Source of the DNA: Sulfolobus acidocaldarius SUSAZ
Lineage (GTDB): Archaea; Thermoproteota; Thermoprotei_A; Sulfolobales; Sulfolobaceae
Assembly (NCBI GenBank): GCA_000508305.1
Contig: CP006977.1
Location: 528,621 to 592,620 of the forward strand
Reading direction: 5' to 3'
DNA length: 64,000 bases
Shown: in pieces, positions 19,347-30,320 of the stretch
Layout of the letters: the number at the start of each line of letters is the position of its first letter
Numbering within the stretch: position 1 is the first letter of the stretch
Position numbers and translations under genes: made by a program
Notes under the pieces: model-generated
Seen by the model: the letters and a program-made list of their open reading frames with translations, nothing else
Told to the model about the DNA's origin: nothing
Databases searched by the model: none

Positions 19347-21140
19347 ATGAACAAGGCGTTTATTGTAGTTACTGTGGTACTTCTAATATTAGGTATCATA
19401 TCTTTTAATTTAGTCTTTATAATATTGGCAATTGTATCACTTTTTTTCGTAGATCCTCAAATAATGAGAAAATTTTATAAATTTTTCTTAGGAAGTAACA
19501 TAAGTAAAATATTTGTTAAGAACCACAAAACAAATCAAAGTATAGTCATAGAAGATGGATATTTAAAAATAGAGGATAAGGTTAAAGCATTTTTAATAGT
19601 TGATGACATACCATTTGATTATAGAGATCTAAGTGATGAAAGTTTACGTGTAAAAATTTCCTCGTTTCATAAAGTTCTGGATATAGCTGGTCAGATAGAT
19701 ATTGTATTTAGAAAAAGTAGTGTTGATAAAAACAAATTTTTAAGCGATTTATTTCAAAAAGCTCAAAATATAAGAGTGATAATTGATGCTGACCCTTCAA
19801 ATGAAAGAGCAAAAAACGAGTTAATGATGATTCAGCATATGATAAAGAAAATAAGTGAAGGAGAAATGCCTTTTAAGTATCTTATTTTCTTTATCATTAA
19901 CTCTGATAGTAAAGAAAAAGCACTAGCAACGGCTGATGTTGTAAAGAAAGGATTAGAAGGTATAGGTGTGAAAAGCAGGTTAGCATATAAACATGAAATA
20001 GAGGATTTGTTAAATGACAAACTTAGCCTTAAGAAGATAGTGTTTCCTTCTCAAATTCCCTTTTTATCAGTATTTTCTCTACAAAAGCAACCAGATTACG
20101 AAATAATTACAGACGGCATATATCTAGGTCAGGAGATAAATGATAGAAGAGCCGTGTTTTGGAATATTAATAGAGTAATTAACCCTCATGCATTAATTAT
20201 AGGTCCCACAGGTTCTGGTAAAACAGAGTTTTTATTATCTTTGGGAGTTAAGACAAACATTCTTTATAATATACCTATAGTGTTTTTTGATGTAAAGAAA
20301 GATATTTCTTTAAGGCTTAAGAAGTATGGTTATAAATATAAATACATAAATCCGCTTTTAAATAGTATTAATCTCCTTAAATTTTCTAATGTGAATAAGG
20401 ATATTTATTTAATTCAGTTAGAAAACATTATTAGAAACTCATTTAAGTTAGACAGGTTTGTATCTGCATTATTATATAGGATCCTTTTAGAAAGTATCTC
20501 AGATAATTATTATGAGGTTAGTTGGGACTATATAATTGATAAAATAGAAAAGTATGATATAAATGAGGATGTGAAGGCATATTTGCTCAGAATAGTGTCT
20601 GCCATAAAGAGTTTGGATGCGGGACTTGAAGATATAGACCTAATATCTGCAATTTCAGAAGGTATAAATGTAGTTGATTTATCTAGTATAAAATCAGAGG
20701 AACTAAGAAGACTTGTAATGTATAGTATAATAATAAAATTTATTAATAAATATAATATAGCAGATGATAGATTAAAATTGGTTTTAGTTATAGATGAAGC
20801 ATGGACTCTTCTTAGATCCGAGGACAGAGATTATCAAATAGTTGCAGATTTAATAAAAAGAGGAAGGGGATTTGGTATTGGAATTTTTATGGCTACTCAA
20901 AACTTCGATGATTTAGGAGAATTATCGGATGTATTTCTAGAAAATATAGGACTATTAGCATTTATGAATAATGGTGATAAGAAGTTCTGGAATGAAGTGA
21001 TGAGGTTTGCTGATCTAAATATCGAAGAAAGTTTAAGGTCTTTAATATTTTTGGGTAAGGGAGAAATGTTGATAAGGTTTATTAATGATCCACGTCCTAT
21101 AATGATTAAGACAGACGTATTAGTGAGAAATTCTTTCTAA
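19347..21140 (+). CDS. cedB: HerA/VirB4-like membrane ATPase, CedB of the DNA-import system
   Basis: The first ~35 residues form two hydrophobic segments (FIVVTVVLLILGIISF and IILAIVSLFFVD). The ATPase core has Walker A GPTGSGKTEFLLSLG near residue 288, Walker B KLVLVIDEAWTLL near residue 480 and MATQNFDDL as the HerA/VirB4 Q-loop. This matches CedB, the membrane ATPase of the crenarchaeal Ced system that takes up DNA from neighbouring cells after UV-induced aggregation. The CedA proteins are not in this window. Identification as CedB rests on architecture plus recalled gene order. Confidence 0.85.
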   Translation: MNKAFIVVTVVLLILGIISFNLVFIILAIVSLFFVDPQIMRKFYKFFLGSNISKIFVKNHKTNQSIVIEDGYLKIEDKVKAFLIVDDIPFDYRDLSDESLRVKISSFHKVLDIAGQIDIVFRKSSVDKNKFLSDLFQKAQNIRVIIDADPSNERAKNELMMIQHMIKKISEGEMPFKYLIFFIINSDSKEKALATADVVKKGLEGIGVKSRLAYKHEIEDLLNDKLSLKKIVFPSQIPFLSVFSLQKQPDYEIITDGIYLGQEINDRRAVFWNINRVINPHALIIGPTGSGKTEFLLSLGVKTNILYNIPIVFFDVKKDISLRLKKYGYKYKYINPLLNSINLLKFSNVNKDIYLIQLENIIRNSFKLDRFVSALLYRILLESISDNYYEVSWDYIIDKIEKYDINEDVKAYLLRIVSAIKSLDAGLEDIDLISAISEGINVVDLSSIKSEELRRLVMYSIIIKFINKYNIADDRLKLVLVIDEAWTLLRSEDRDYQIVADLIKRGRGFGIGIFMATQNFDDLGELSDVFLENIGLLAFMNNGDKKFWNEVMRFADLNIEESLRSLIFLGKGEMLIRFINDPRPIMIKTDVLVRNSF

Positions 21141-21548
21141 TACGGATTGTAGTGCTGCCTTTATTCTGTTGTAAAGTAGTTCATCTTTAATACTGTCTAT
21201 AGTTATCTCTTTTAATTCGTCTTTCTCGAAAATGATATTATATTCTATTTTATTTTTGTTTTTTTCATTCTCAAGAATCTTATTAATTACGTTAGCATAT
21301 ATTCGATTAACAGTTATCTTACCCTTGAACACAACTCTAACTAAAGGTGGAGTATAGTATATCTCAGCTATTATTTCTCCCTTAGTATTTTTTATAATAT
21401 CAGCAATTCCTCTGTTTACCTTGATTGTATTTTTATATCCTTCTGTTTCCAACAGACTTAAAAGATACTCATAATATTCTAATTCTTTTTTCAATTCACT
21501 TATTTTATTTTCTAGAAATTTTTTTAATTCTTCAATGTTTGTACTCAC
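21120..21548 (-). CDS. Unknown protein with N-terminal coiled coil
   Basis: The first 40 residues (STNIEELKKFLENKISELKK, then ELEYYEYLLSLLE) form a likely coiled coil; the rest is beta-strand rich (GEIIAEIYYTPPLVRVVFKGKI). No family is recognised. It converges on cedB with a 21-bp overlap and is divergent from lysY. Confidence 0.7.
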   Translation of the reverse strand: MSTNIEELKKFLENKISELKKELEYYEYLLSLLETEGYKNTIKVNRGIADIIKNTKGEIIAEIYYTPPLVRVVFKGKITVNRIYANVINKILENEKNKNKIEYNIIFEKDELKEITIDSIKDELLYNRIKAALQSVLERISH

Positions 21549-21608
21549 ACTATTAATATTATTTAGGAGTAGAAATGTTTAAAACCAATATTACTTTTTG
21601 AGTTATGA

Positions 21609-22661
21609 ATGATAAGAGTAGCAGTTATTGGTGGATCAGGGTATACAGGTGGAGAATTATTAAGGCTATTAGCTATGCATAACAAAGTAGAAGTAACCTA
21701 TATAACATCCAGGGAATATGCAGGTAAACCAATATCAATTATTCATCCAAACCTAAGAGGATTTTATAATATCAATTTTTCACAGTTTTCATGGGATAAA
21801 ATAGGAGAAAAAGCCGAAGCCGTATTTTTAGCCTTACCTCATAAAGTTTCTGTAGATTATGTACCTAAACTTTTGGAAATGGGATTACAGGTAGTGGATT
21901 TAAGTGCTGATTTCAGATTAAAAAATCCAGAATTGTATAAATTATGGTACGAGTTTGACCATCCGTATCCTGATTTATTAAAAAAAGCTGTCTATGGAAT
22001 CCCAGAGATACACTATGAGGAATTAAAAGGAGCAAAATTAATAGCTTCACCTGGTTGCAATTCCACAGCTACTATACTTGCAGCAGCTCCGTTAGTATAT
22101 AGTAATATATTAGATAACTATAGGTTGATTAGTGACGTAAAGGTTGGTAGTAGCGAAGGAGGGGCAAAACCTAACGAAGGAAGTCACCATCCAGAAAGAC
22201 AGAATGCTATAAGACCCTATGAAGCTGAGGGACATAGACATGCTGCAGAAGTTGAGCAAGAGTTGCAGTATATATCGAAAAAAGAAGTAAAAATAAGTTT
22301 AGTACCTCACGCTGTTAGCACAATTAGAGGTGCACTTGCGTCTGTACATGGTTGGCTTATTTCGGACAATCTCAACGAAATTGAATTTTGGAAAAAAATT
22401 ATTGAATTTTATAGAGGTAGAAAGTTCGTTAGAGTAATCAGAGGCAATATACATCCATACCCAGATCCAAAATATGTGATTGGAAGTAACTTTGTAGATA
22501 TCGGATTTGCAGTAGAGAAAAGAGTAGGTAGAATAACTATGTTTTCAGCAATAGACAATCTTATGAAAGGAGCTGCAGGTCAGGCAGTTCAAGCTTTTAA
22601 TGTTTCCAGAGGTTTCGAAGAAGACGAAGGTTTAAGAATTCCTCCATTGAGGCCTGCTTAA
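21609..22661 (+). CDS. lysY: LysW/ArgW-carrier phosphate reductase (LysY/ArgC)
   Basis: It reduces the carrier-bound acyl phosphate to the semialdehyde in lysine, and in Sulfolobus also arginine, synthesis. The NADP-binding loop is VIGGSGYTGGELLRLL at the N-terminus, and the catalytic cysteine lies in SPGCNSTATIL near residue 150. EGSHHPERQNAIRPY is the LysY/ArgC-specific region. Its 350 residues are normal. The gene heads the cluster, with a TATA-like TTTAAAA about 30 bp before the ATG; lysZ follows after one base. Confidence 0.95.
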   Translation: MIRVAVIGGSGYTGGELLRLLAMHNKVEVTYITSREYAGKPISIIHPNLRGFYNINFSQFSWDKIGEKAEAVFLALPHKVSVDYVPKLLEMGLQVVDLSADFRLKNPELYKLWYEFDHPYPDLLKKAVYGIPEIHYEELKGAKLIASPGCNSTATILAAAPLVYSNILDNYRLISDVKVGSSEGGAKPNEGSHHPERQNAIRPYEAEGHRHAAEVEQELQYISKKEVKISLVPHAVSTIRGALASVHGWLISDNLNEIEFWKKIIEFYRGRKFVRVIRGNIHPYPDPKYVIGSNFVDIGFAVEKRVGRITMFSAIDNLMKGAAGQAVQAFNVSRGFEEDEGLRIPPLRPA

Positions 22662-22662
22662 T

Positions 22663-23448
22663 ATGATAGTAGTAAAAACCGGCGGTAGGGTTTTAAAACA
22701 AAATTTGGATAGAGTGGTTCAAAGTATAATAAAGACAAATGACAAAATAATATATGTTCATGGAGGAGGGGATCAGGTAACAGAATTATCTAGTAAGCTG
22801 GGAATAGAACCTAAATTTGTTACCTCACCAGAAGGAATAAGAAGCAGATATACCACTAAGGAGGAGTTAGAAGTATTCATTATGGTTATGAGTTCGATCT
22901 CTAGGAATATATTGAGTAAGGTTTCTAGCTATCGTAATAGCATAGCCTTAACTGGTGCAGATGGAAAATTAGTGTTAGCAGAGAGAAAGAAAAAGATTAT
23001 AATTATAGATGAAAGAGGAAGAAAGAGAATAGTCGACGGTGGATATACTGGAAAAATTAAAAACATAAACAAAGAATTATTAGTAACATTTAGTAATTTA
23101 TTTGAGGTAATAATATTATCACCATTGGCATATGATCCTGACGAATCTACATTACTAAATGTGGATGGGGATCAGATGGCGTTTGCTCTTGCTACAGCAT
23201 TGAGATCTGATAACCTAATATTATTAACTGATGTGGAAGGTGTGATGGTTGATAACAAAGTTGTTAATAAGTTAACAGTGGAAGAGGCTAAGGAATTATC
23301 TAAAAAAATAGGACCAGGTATGAATAGAAAAATATTAATGGCAGCAGAAGCAATAGAGAATGGAGTTAAGAAAGTGATAATATCATCTGGATTAGTAGAA
23401 GATCCAATTAAGAATGCATTAGAAGGAAAAGGTACGGTGATTGAATAA
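22663..23448 (+). CDS. lysZ: LysW-amino-acid kinase (LysZ/ArgB)
   Basis: An amino-acid kinase fold protein that phosphorylates the carrier-bound aminoadipate or glutamate. The motifs are VKTGGRV at the N-terminus, IIYVHGGGDQVTEL near residue 30, and NVDGDQMAFALATAL with LLTDVEGVM near residue 170, typical of the acetylglutamate kinase family. The 261-residue length fits. Its TAATGG end overlaps the lysM start. Confidence 0.95.
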   Translation: MIVVKTGGRVLKQNLDRVVQSIIKTNDKIIYVHGGGDQVTELSSKLGIEPKFVTSPEGIRSRYTTKEELEVFIMVMSSISRNILSKVSSYRNSIALTGADGKLVLAERKKKIIIIDERGRKRIVDGGYTGKIKNINKELLVTFSNLFEVIILSPLAYDPDESTLLNVDGDQMAFALATALRSDNLILLTDVEGVMVDNKVVNKLTVEEAKELSKKIGPGMNRKILMAAEAIENGVKKVIISSGLVEDPIKNALEGKGTVIE

Positions 23449-23870
23449 TGGCAGATGTTGATGATAGCGATATTAAGATATTAGAGATGTTAAGGAAGAA
23501 TGCGAGAACTCCTTTCACTATGATAGCCAAAGAATTAAAGATAAGTGAGGCTGCAGTAAGGAAAAGAGTAGAGAAGTTAATAAGATTGGGTGTAATAAAG
23601 AGATTTACAATTGATTATGAGTTGGAAAACGAGATAAAAGCAATAGTTATGGTTAAAACTAATCCTCAAATTCCTACTCCTGAAATTTCTAAAAAGATAA
23701 TAAAGATACCTGGGGTAGAAGCCGTTTATGAAACAACAGGCGATTATGATGTTCTTGCATTGGTAAGAGGAATGAACATAATATCGATAAATAAGACGAT
23801 AGATGATATAAGAAGTCTTCAAGGTGTTATAAGTACAAATAGTACTATAGTACTTAGAGTTTGGTACTAA
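23448..23870 (+). CDS. lysM: Lrp/AsnC-type regulator LysM
   Basis: An N-terminal helix-turn-helix (SDIKILEMLRKNARTPFTMI, SEAAVRKRVEKLIRLG) is followed by a RAM ligand-binding domain (VMVKTNPQI, YETTGDYDVLALV). LysM in Sulfolobus activates lysW-led transcription and responds to lysine. Its position between lysZ and lysW is as expected. A perfect 17-bp palindrome lies immediately downstream, before lysW. Confidence 0.93.
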   Translation: MADVDDSDIKILEMLRKNARTPFTMIAKELKISEAAVRKRVEKLIRLGVIKRFTIDYELENEIKAIVMVKTNPQIPTPEISKKIIKIPGVEAVYETTGDYDVLALVRGMNIISINKTIDDIRSLQGVISTNSTIVLRVWY

Positions 23871-23878
23871 TTTCGAAC

Positions 23879-23895
23879 CTTTTATTTCATAAAAG
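23879..23895. promoter_or_regulatory. Perfect palindrome upstream of lysW, candidate LysM operator
   Basis: CTTTTAT-TTC-ATAAAAG: two perfect 7-bp arms around a 3-bp spacer. It lies 40 bp before the lysW ATG and about 15 bp upstream of a TATA-like CTTTATATTT (23911-23920). Its place just upstream of the basal promoter suits an activator. LysM of S. solfataricus is known to bind the lysW promoter; the link to this exact site is inference. Confidence 0.6.
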
Positions 23896-23910
23896 CTTTT
23901 CAACTGCTTA

Positions 23911-23920
23911 CTTTATATTT
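23911..23920 (+). promoter_or_regulatory. TATA box of lysW
   Basis: CTTTATATTT lies about 20-25 bp before the lysW ATG, which implies a leaderless or nearly leaderless lysW transcript. Confidence 0.6.
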
Positions 23921-23934
23921 CTATTCGATCCATC

Positions 23935-24105
23935 ATGGTACTATTAAAATGTCCAATATGTGGTAACGATGTAAACGTACCAGACGACTCCTTACCAGGA
24001 GAAATAGTTGAGCATGAGTGCGGTGCTCAATTAGAAGTATTCAATTCTAATGGAAAACTAGCATTAAGGTTAGCAGAGCAAGTAGGAGAGGACTGGGGAG
24101 AGTGA
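23935..24105 (+). CDS. lysW: Amino-group carrier protein LysW
   Basis: A 56-residue acidic protein with a zinc-binding N-terminus ([24 protein letters not shown]) and the C-terminal EDWGE signature, whose last glutamate carries the growing lysine or arginine intermediate. Its last codons overlap the GTG start of lysX. It has its own promoter and candidate LysM site. Confidence 0.96.
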   Translation: MVLLKCPICGNDVNVPDDSLPGEIVEHECGAQLEVFNSNGKLALRLAEQVGEDWGE

Positions 24106-24959
24106 TAATAGGGGTATCATACGACCTGCTGAGATGGGAAGAGAAGGACATAATAACTGAAGCGAGAAAAAGTGGATTTAAGGCAATTCCTATATTTACA
24201 AAGGATTTTTATTCTATAGTAGGAGTAGGCGAAAATCATAACGAATTAGAGGCAGATGTTATAATACAGAGAAATACTAGTCATGCAAGGGCATTAACCA
24301 CATCTTTAATTTTTGAGGGATGGAATTATAATGTAGTAAATGATGCGACAAGTTTGTTTAAATGCGGTAACAAACTGTATACATTATCTTTATTAGCTAA
24401 ACATAATATTAAGACTCCTAGAACTGTTGTAACTTTTTCAAAAGATAAAGCTGTTGATTTAGCTAAAAAAATTGGATTTCCTGCCGTAATAAAACCAATA
24501 GAAGGTAGTTGGGGAAGAATGGTTGCGAAGGCTGTAGATGAAGACATTTTATATAGCTTTCTAGAATATCAGGAATATACAACAAGTCAATTTAGGCAGA
24601 TCTATTTAGTACAAGAATTTGTTAAAAAACCAAATAGAGACATTAGAATATTTGTAATGGGAGATGAGGCGCCAGTTGGAATATATAGAGTTAATGAACA
24701 TAACTGGAAAACAAATACGGCATTAGGTGCCAGAGCTTTACCGTTAAAAATAGATGACGAACTAAGGGATTTAGCTCTTAAAGTGAGAGATATAATGGGT
24801 GGATTCTTTTTGGGTATAGATATTTTTGAGGATCCTGAAAGGGGATATTTAGTGAATGAGATAAATGGTGTACCGGAATATAAAAATACTGTAAGAGTTA
24901 ATAATTTCAATGTATCGTCATACCTTTTAAATAAACTTAGAGAGTGGATTAAGAAATGA
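24102..24959 (+). CDS. lysX: LysW-2-aminoadipate ligase LysX (ATP-grasp)
   Basis: It attaches the alpha-amino group of 2-aminoadipate to the C-terminus of LysW. The ATP-grasp marks are [16 protein letters not shown] near residue 127 and the metal-binding [17 protein letters not shown] near the end. The motif N-G-V-P/T near the C-terminus separates aminoadipate-specific LysX from glutamate-specific ArgX; here it reads [10 protein letters not shown]. The GTG start at 24102 overlaps lysW and the end overlaps lysJ by four bases. Confidence 0.95.
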   Translation: MIIGVSYDLLRWEEKDIITEARKSGFKAIPIFTKDFYSIVGVGENHNELEADVIIQRNTSHARALTTSLIFEGWNYNVVNDATSLFKCGNKLYTLSLLAKHNIKTPRTVVTFSKDKAVDLAKKIGFPAVIKPIEGSWGRMVAKAVDEDILYSFLEYQEYTTSQFRQIYLVQEFVKKPNRDIRIFVMGDEAPVGIYRVNEHNWKTNTALGARALPLKIDDELRDLALKVRDIMGGFFLGIDIFEDPERGYLVNEINGVPEYKNTVRVNNFNVSSYLLNKLREWIKK

Positions 24960-26119
24960 AATTAATTCAACTGTATGGGGATAGAGGGTTAACGATTGTT
25001 AAAGGTGAGGCACAGTACGTCTGGGATATAGAAGGAAGAAGATATTTGGATTTTCACACAGGAATAGGTGTAGCATTCCTTGGGCATAGAAATCCAATAA
25101 TTTTAGAATATTTAAAAAACCAGTTAGAAAATATTAGTATTTTATCAACTTCATTTTCTACTCCAATTAAGGACGAGATGTTGCAGGCACTAGATAGGGT
25201 GAAACCAGATAAAATGGATAATGCTATGTTACTTAACAGTGGAACTGAAGCAGTGGAGGCAGCATTAAAAACAGCAAGAAAGATAACTGGAAGAAAAAAG
25301 ATAATTGCATTTAAGAACGCATTTCATGGAAGAACAGCAGGTTCACTTTCAGTAACTTGGAATAAAAAATATAGAGAACCATTTGAACCTTTAGTTGGAC
25401 CAGTCGAATTTTTAACCTTTAATAATATCGAGGATCTTTCTAAGATAGATAATGAGACAGCTGCAGTAATAGTTGAGCCTATACAGGGAGAATCTGGAGT
25501 TATTCCTGCTAATATTGAATTTATGAAAGCATTAAAAGAAAAGACAGAGAACACTGGCTCTTTACTTATTTTTGATGAAATTCAAACAGGATTCGGAAGA
25601 ACAGGAAAGCTTTGGGCTTATAAGCATTATAATATTGTACCAGATATTCTCACAGCAGGTAAAGCTATTGGAGGAGGATTTCCTGTAAGTGTGGTCTTTC
25701 TTCCAGACCATATTGCAAATAAATTAGAAGAAGGAGATCACGGAAGTACTTATGGTGGTAATCCAATGGCAATGGCAGCAGTAACAGCTGCATGCAAAGT
25801 AATTGAAAAAGAAAATGTAGTTGAACAGGCTAACCAGAAGGGTCAACAATTTTCTAACATATTGGTAAAGAACTTAGCTGATTTAAAGGTTGTTAGGGAG
25901 GTTAGAGGTAAAGGTTTAATGATTGGCATCGATATAAGGTTTCAGCCAGGTCAAGTCTTAAAATATCTGCAAGAAAAGGGTATATTAGCAGTGAAAGCAG
26001 GATCTACGGTTATTAGATTTTTGCCATCATATCTGATAACTTATGAAAATATGGAGGAAGCGTCAAATGTTCTTAGAGAAGGATTACTTAAAATTGAAAA
26101 TAAAGCAGTTTCTTCTTGA
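24956..26119 (+). CDS. lysJ: LysW-semialdehyde aminotransferase LysJ
   Basis: A class III PLP aminotransferase that converts the carrier-bound semialdehyde to lysine or ornithine intermediates. The visible marks are [18 protein letters not shown] near residue 83, [26 protein letters not shown] with the PLP-binding aspartate, and the PLP lysine in [11 protein letters not shown] near residue 237. At 387 residues it has normal length. It overlaps lysX and lysK. Confidence 0.96.
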   Translation: MKLIQLYGDRGLTIVKGEAQYVWDIEGRRYLDFHTGIGVAFLGHRNPIILEYLKNQLENISILSTSFSTPIKDEMLQALDRVKPDKMDNAMLLNSGTEAVEAALKTARKITGRKKIIAFKNAFHGRTAGSLSVTWNKKYREPFEPLVGPVEFLTFNNIEDLSKIDNETAAVIVEPIQGESGVIPANIEFMKALKEKTENTGSLLIFDEIQTGFGRTGKLWAYKHYNIVPDILTAGKAIGGGFPVSVVFLPDHIANKLEEGDHGSTYGGNPMAMAAVTAACKVIEKENVVEQANQKGQQFSNILVKNLADLKVVREVRGKGLMIGIDIRFQPGQVLKYLQEKGILAVKAGSTVIRFLPSYLITYENMEEASNVLREGLLKIENKAVSS

Positions 26120-27091
26120 ATTTTTATCGATATATACACCTTCCGGAGAAGAGTATAAGGCTAAAGATTTTTTTGAGAAGATAGCCAGTGAGTTAGATTT
26201 AAGCCTTAAAATAACTAGCACAAATTCCTATCTGTTGGGAGATGGTAATATATTATTAGTAGGACATGTAGATACAGTTCCAGGCTTTATTAATCCTAAA
26301 GAGGAAGGAGAGATTATATATGGCAGAGGAGCTGTAGACGATAAAGGTCCATTAATTTCCATGATTATCGCAGCTTCCATATTGAATAAAAATGGTTACA
26401 AGGTTACTGTTAGCGCATTATCTGATGAGGAAAATAAGAGTAAAGGAGCACGAGAGATATTACGTATTGGTAAGAAATATGATTACATAATAGTAGGTGA
26501 ACCAACAAACACTTTTGGTGTAGTCGTGGAGTATAGAGGCGTTATACACCTAGATATTTTATGCAGAGCAAGATCAGAGCATTCGTCCTCGGCTACTTCC
26601 AATTTAATTTTAGAAATTTCAAAGAAGATCATTAACACAACCAGAATAAACACCGGATACGATGATGTGTCCATAGTTCCAACCATATTTAAGTCGGGAG
26701 AATATTTGAATGTAACACCTTCTAGTGCAGTAGTTCACTTCGATATACGATATTCAGTTAAAAATTCTAAAGATCAAATAATGTCAGAGATATACAGAGA
26801 ATTTGAAGGTTGCGAGATACATGAAGTTGAAGATATAAGCCCGGTAAAAGTGGACGTTAACAGTGATATAGTTAAAGTCTTTATGAGAAGTATCATAAAA
26901 GAAAATTATAAACCAACAATTCTAAGAAAGAGGGGAACTAGTGATATGAACATATTGAAAGAGCTAGCATTAAAAGGGATATTAGCTTATGGTCCTGGAA
27001 ATTCTAGTTTAGAGCACACAGATCATGAAAAAATTTCATTGGATGAAATATTTATAGCAACTAAAGTATATATTAACGCGATTGAAGCCTT

Positions 27092-27107
<16 letters not shown>
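26067..27107 (+). CDS. lysK: LysW-lysine/ornithine hydrolase LysK
   Basis: An M20-type metallopeptidase that releases lysine or ornithine from LysW. Metal ligands are visible in [11 protein letters not shown] near residue 67 and [15 protein letters not shown] near residue 90, the catalytic glutamates in [12 protein letters not shown], and the last histidine in [10 protein letters not shown] chose the ATG at 26067; one at 26043 adds eight residues, and a TTG at 26094 is also possible. The gene starts within lysJ and ends 16 bp inside uppS. Confidence 0.93.
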
Positions 27108-27880
<773 letters not shown>

Positions 27881-27912
27881 TTTTATATTCTAAATGAGTT
27901 AGTAATTTTCGT

Positions 27913-28299
27913 ATGAGTTATTATCAAGGTAGTGATTCACGTAAAATAACAGGAGGTCAAAAAGGTAAAAATAGAGATAAGCGCAAGTATGAATTAGGCT
28001 CTCCGCCAACAGAGACTAAAATTAGCGACAAAGATATCAAAGAGAAAGATAGAGTTGCAGGCGGAAATTTTAAACTAAGGCTTAGATATGCTAGTTACGC
28101 AAATGTATATGATCCACAATCTAAAACAGCTAAGAAAGTAAAGATTATAAGTGTACTCGAATCGCCAGCTAACAGAGAATATGCCAGAAGAGGTATTATA
28201 GTTAAAGGAACTTTAATACAGACAGAGCTAGGCAAAGCCAAAGTCATGTCAAGACCTGGACAAGATGGAATTATAAACGCTCTGCTTCTGAGAGAATGA
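27913..28299 (+). CDS. rps8e: Ribosomal protein S8e
   Basis: The basic N-terminus with SYYQGSDSRKITGGQKGKNR and the C-terminal NREYARRGIIVKGTLIQTE and MSRPGQDGIINALLL tracts are the S8e signature. At 128 residues it has archaeal length. A TATA-like TTTTATATTC lies about 30 bp before the ATG. Its stop overlaps the SRP19 start. Confidence 0.97.
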   Translation: MSYYQGSDSRKITGGQKGKNRDKRKYELGSPPTETKISDKDIKEKDRVAGGNFKLRLRYASYANVYDPQSKTAKKVKIISVLESPANREYARRGIIVKGTLIQTELGKAKVMSRPGQDGIINALLLRE

Positions 28300-28568
28300 G
28301 CTTAAGAGATTATAAAGAAAAAAAGATAGCTATTTGGGTAGCTTATTTTATTGCTGATAGTAGAGAACAAGGCAGGAAAATTAGAAAAATAAGTAGAAAA
28401 ATAGATATAAATATTTTATATCAAGTATCTAATTCTTTAGGGTTAAATCCACTAATTATTTCTGATAAAATTCATCCCAGATCTGGTATACAAGGAATGA
28501 TTCTGGTTGATAAAAAAGCTGGTAAGCATCACATAATAAAAATGATTAGAGATGAGTTAGAAAAGAAT

Positions 28569-28574
<6 letters not shown>
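28296..28574 (+). CDS. srp19: Signal recognition particle protein SRP19
   Basis: It binds SRP RNA tetraloops and promotes SRP54 loading. The N-terminus (KIAIWVAYFIADSREQGRKI) and the basic central tract (DKIHPRSGIQGMILVDKK) agree with archaeal SRP19. The 92-residue length fits. The ATG overlaps the S8e stop (ATGA), and the 3' end reaches the border of the tRNA-Lys inverted repeat. Confidence 0.93.
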
Positions 28575-28713
<139 letters not shown>

Positions 28714-28733
28714 GACAGTTTGGAAATAGAGCT

Positions 28734-28976
28734 TCAATCTTTTCTCCTTTCATAATTACTGGATATCATTAAATATCCAACATATGCAACATAGATTGAT
28801 ACGCCTAAAATAATAGAAAAATTAATTATTTTAATAAATATATCAGAAATCTTAAACGAGCCAAATGTTATCTGTAGATTTAAAAAAATAATAGCGAACG
28901 ACAATGAAACAATTACAATAGAAACCGCTATCAGAACTAAACCTATAACTTTTATCTTAATTCTTTGCCATGCCAT
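28734..28976 (-). CDS. Small membrane protein, two to three helices
   Basis: An 80-residue hydrophobic protein: VIGLVLIAVSIVIVSLSFAI near residue 9, then a second stretch and IINFSIILGVSIYVAYVGYL near residue 50, with a basic end (NYERRKD). No family is recognised. It overlaps the end of the GalE-like gene by 20 bp on the same strand and probably shares its transcript. It lies inside the segment bounded by the tRNA-Lys repeats. Confidence 0.65.
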   Translation of the reverse strand: MAWQRIKIKVIGLVLIAVSIVIVSLSFAIIFLNLQITFGSFKISDIFIKIINFSIILGVSIYVAYVGYLMISSNYERRKD

Positions 28977-29886
28977 TCTCGATATAATCCCTCACTGCAA
29001 GTCTCACTGCTTCTTTTGAAGAATATTTAGGTTTCCATCCTAACTTCTTCAACTTGGTTATATCTAATAACATATATCTGGCGTCACCTGGCCATCCTCT
29101 ACCTTCTCCTACATCAACGTATTCATGAACGGGAGTAAGTTTTAATTGCTCCTCAACAATACGAGCTATCTCATCCACAGATATCCAATCCTCATTTCCC
29201 AGATTATATACAGAAGCTTGATCAGTAGTAGATTTCTCCATAACCTGAAATCCATCTATTACATCTGTAATATATATGTAACTTTTACGTTGTTTCCCAT
29301 TTCCCAGTATCTGTAATCTATTCGGGTCAGATCTCAATTTATTGATAAAATCTTTAATTACCCCATGTGTAACTCTTCCTCCTATAACATTAGCTAGCCT
29401 AACTATAATACTCTTGATTCCATATACCCTTGAATAATAATTCACTAACTGTTCTCCCAGTAGCTTAAAAATACCATAATTAGATATGGGATTCGTTTGC
29501 TCTTCTTCAGGAGTAGGAATCTTTGATGGTTCCCCATAAACTGTTGAGGATGAAGCAAAAATAAAGAGACATACGTCATTTTTTCTCGCAACCTCTAATA
29601 TATTTAGTGTGGCTTTTACATCCATCTCAAAGTGATCTATTGTATTTGTCATTGAATCTCTTACATCTGGATTTGCTGCTAAGTGGTATAATATACTCTC
29701 TTTTGGAACTTTCAAACCTAGAATATTATTACCTCTTAAATCTAAATTTAAATACAGTGCTTTATTGTTAATGTATCTACCATTCATGAAATTATCTATA
29801 ACTATAGTTTCTTTATTCTGGTTTACTAAAGTATCGACTAGATGACCACCTATATATCCTGCTCCTCCAGTAACAACGTACAACAT
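28957..29886 (-). CDS. NAD-dependent sugar epimerase (GalE-like, extended SDR)
   Basis: The N-terminal TGGAGYIGGHLVDTL is the NAD-binding GxxGxxG loop, FASSSTVYGEPSKIP carries the catalytic Ser/Thr, and YGIFKLLGEQLVNYY holds the YxxxK pair. The 309 residues are typical of UDP-glucose 4-epimerases and related UDP-sugar epimerases; the exact sugar is unknown. It supplies nucleotide sugars for S-layer or lipid glycosylation. It is enclosed by the inverted tRNA-Lys repeats. Confidence 0.9.
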   Translation of the reverse strand: MLYVVTGGAGYIGGHLVDTLVNQNKETIVIDNFMNGRYINNKALYLNLDLRGNNILGLKVPKESILYHLAANPDVRDSMTNTIDHFEMDVKATLNILEVARKNDVCLFIFASSSTVYGEPSKIPTPEEEQTNPISNYGIFKLLGEQLVNYYSRVYGIKSIIVRLANVIGGRVTHGVIKDFINKLRSDPNRLQILGNGKQRKSYIYITDVIDGFQVMEKSTTDQASVYNLGNEDWISVDEIARIVEEQLKLTPVHEYVDVGEGRGWPGDARYMLLDITKLKKLGWKPKYSSKEAVRLAVRDYIENGMAKN

Positions 29887-30160
29887 GATTCATTTATATC
29901 ATACTTAATTACCAGATATAAATGTAATATCTTAATACAAAGACGTACTAGAATTTTAGCATTATATAAACCTTGTCTAAAAATACCATATCCATATATG
30001 ATAACTCATTTCTAAGCCGAAACAGATAACAGTAAAATAGTATATTTTGGTTAGGGAATTTTTTCATCTAAGCTATTTATGATCAAATGACTAGCCTAAT
30101 ATTTACGATCTAAAGCTATTACAGTTTGCTTGTACCTCAAAGATGTTAAGTTACAATTCC
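29887..30160. other. Intergenic stretch between GalE-like gene and tRNA-Lys(CTT)
   Basis: No gene is seen. The part next to 29886 should contain the GalE-like promoter; TTTATATAATG near 29960 on the minus strand is TATA-like. The rest is AT-rich with scattered stops in all frames. Confidence 0.45.
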
Positions 30161-30312
<152 letters not shown>

Positions 30313-30320
30313 TGTATTTT

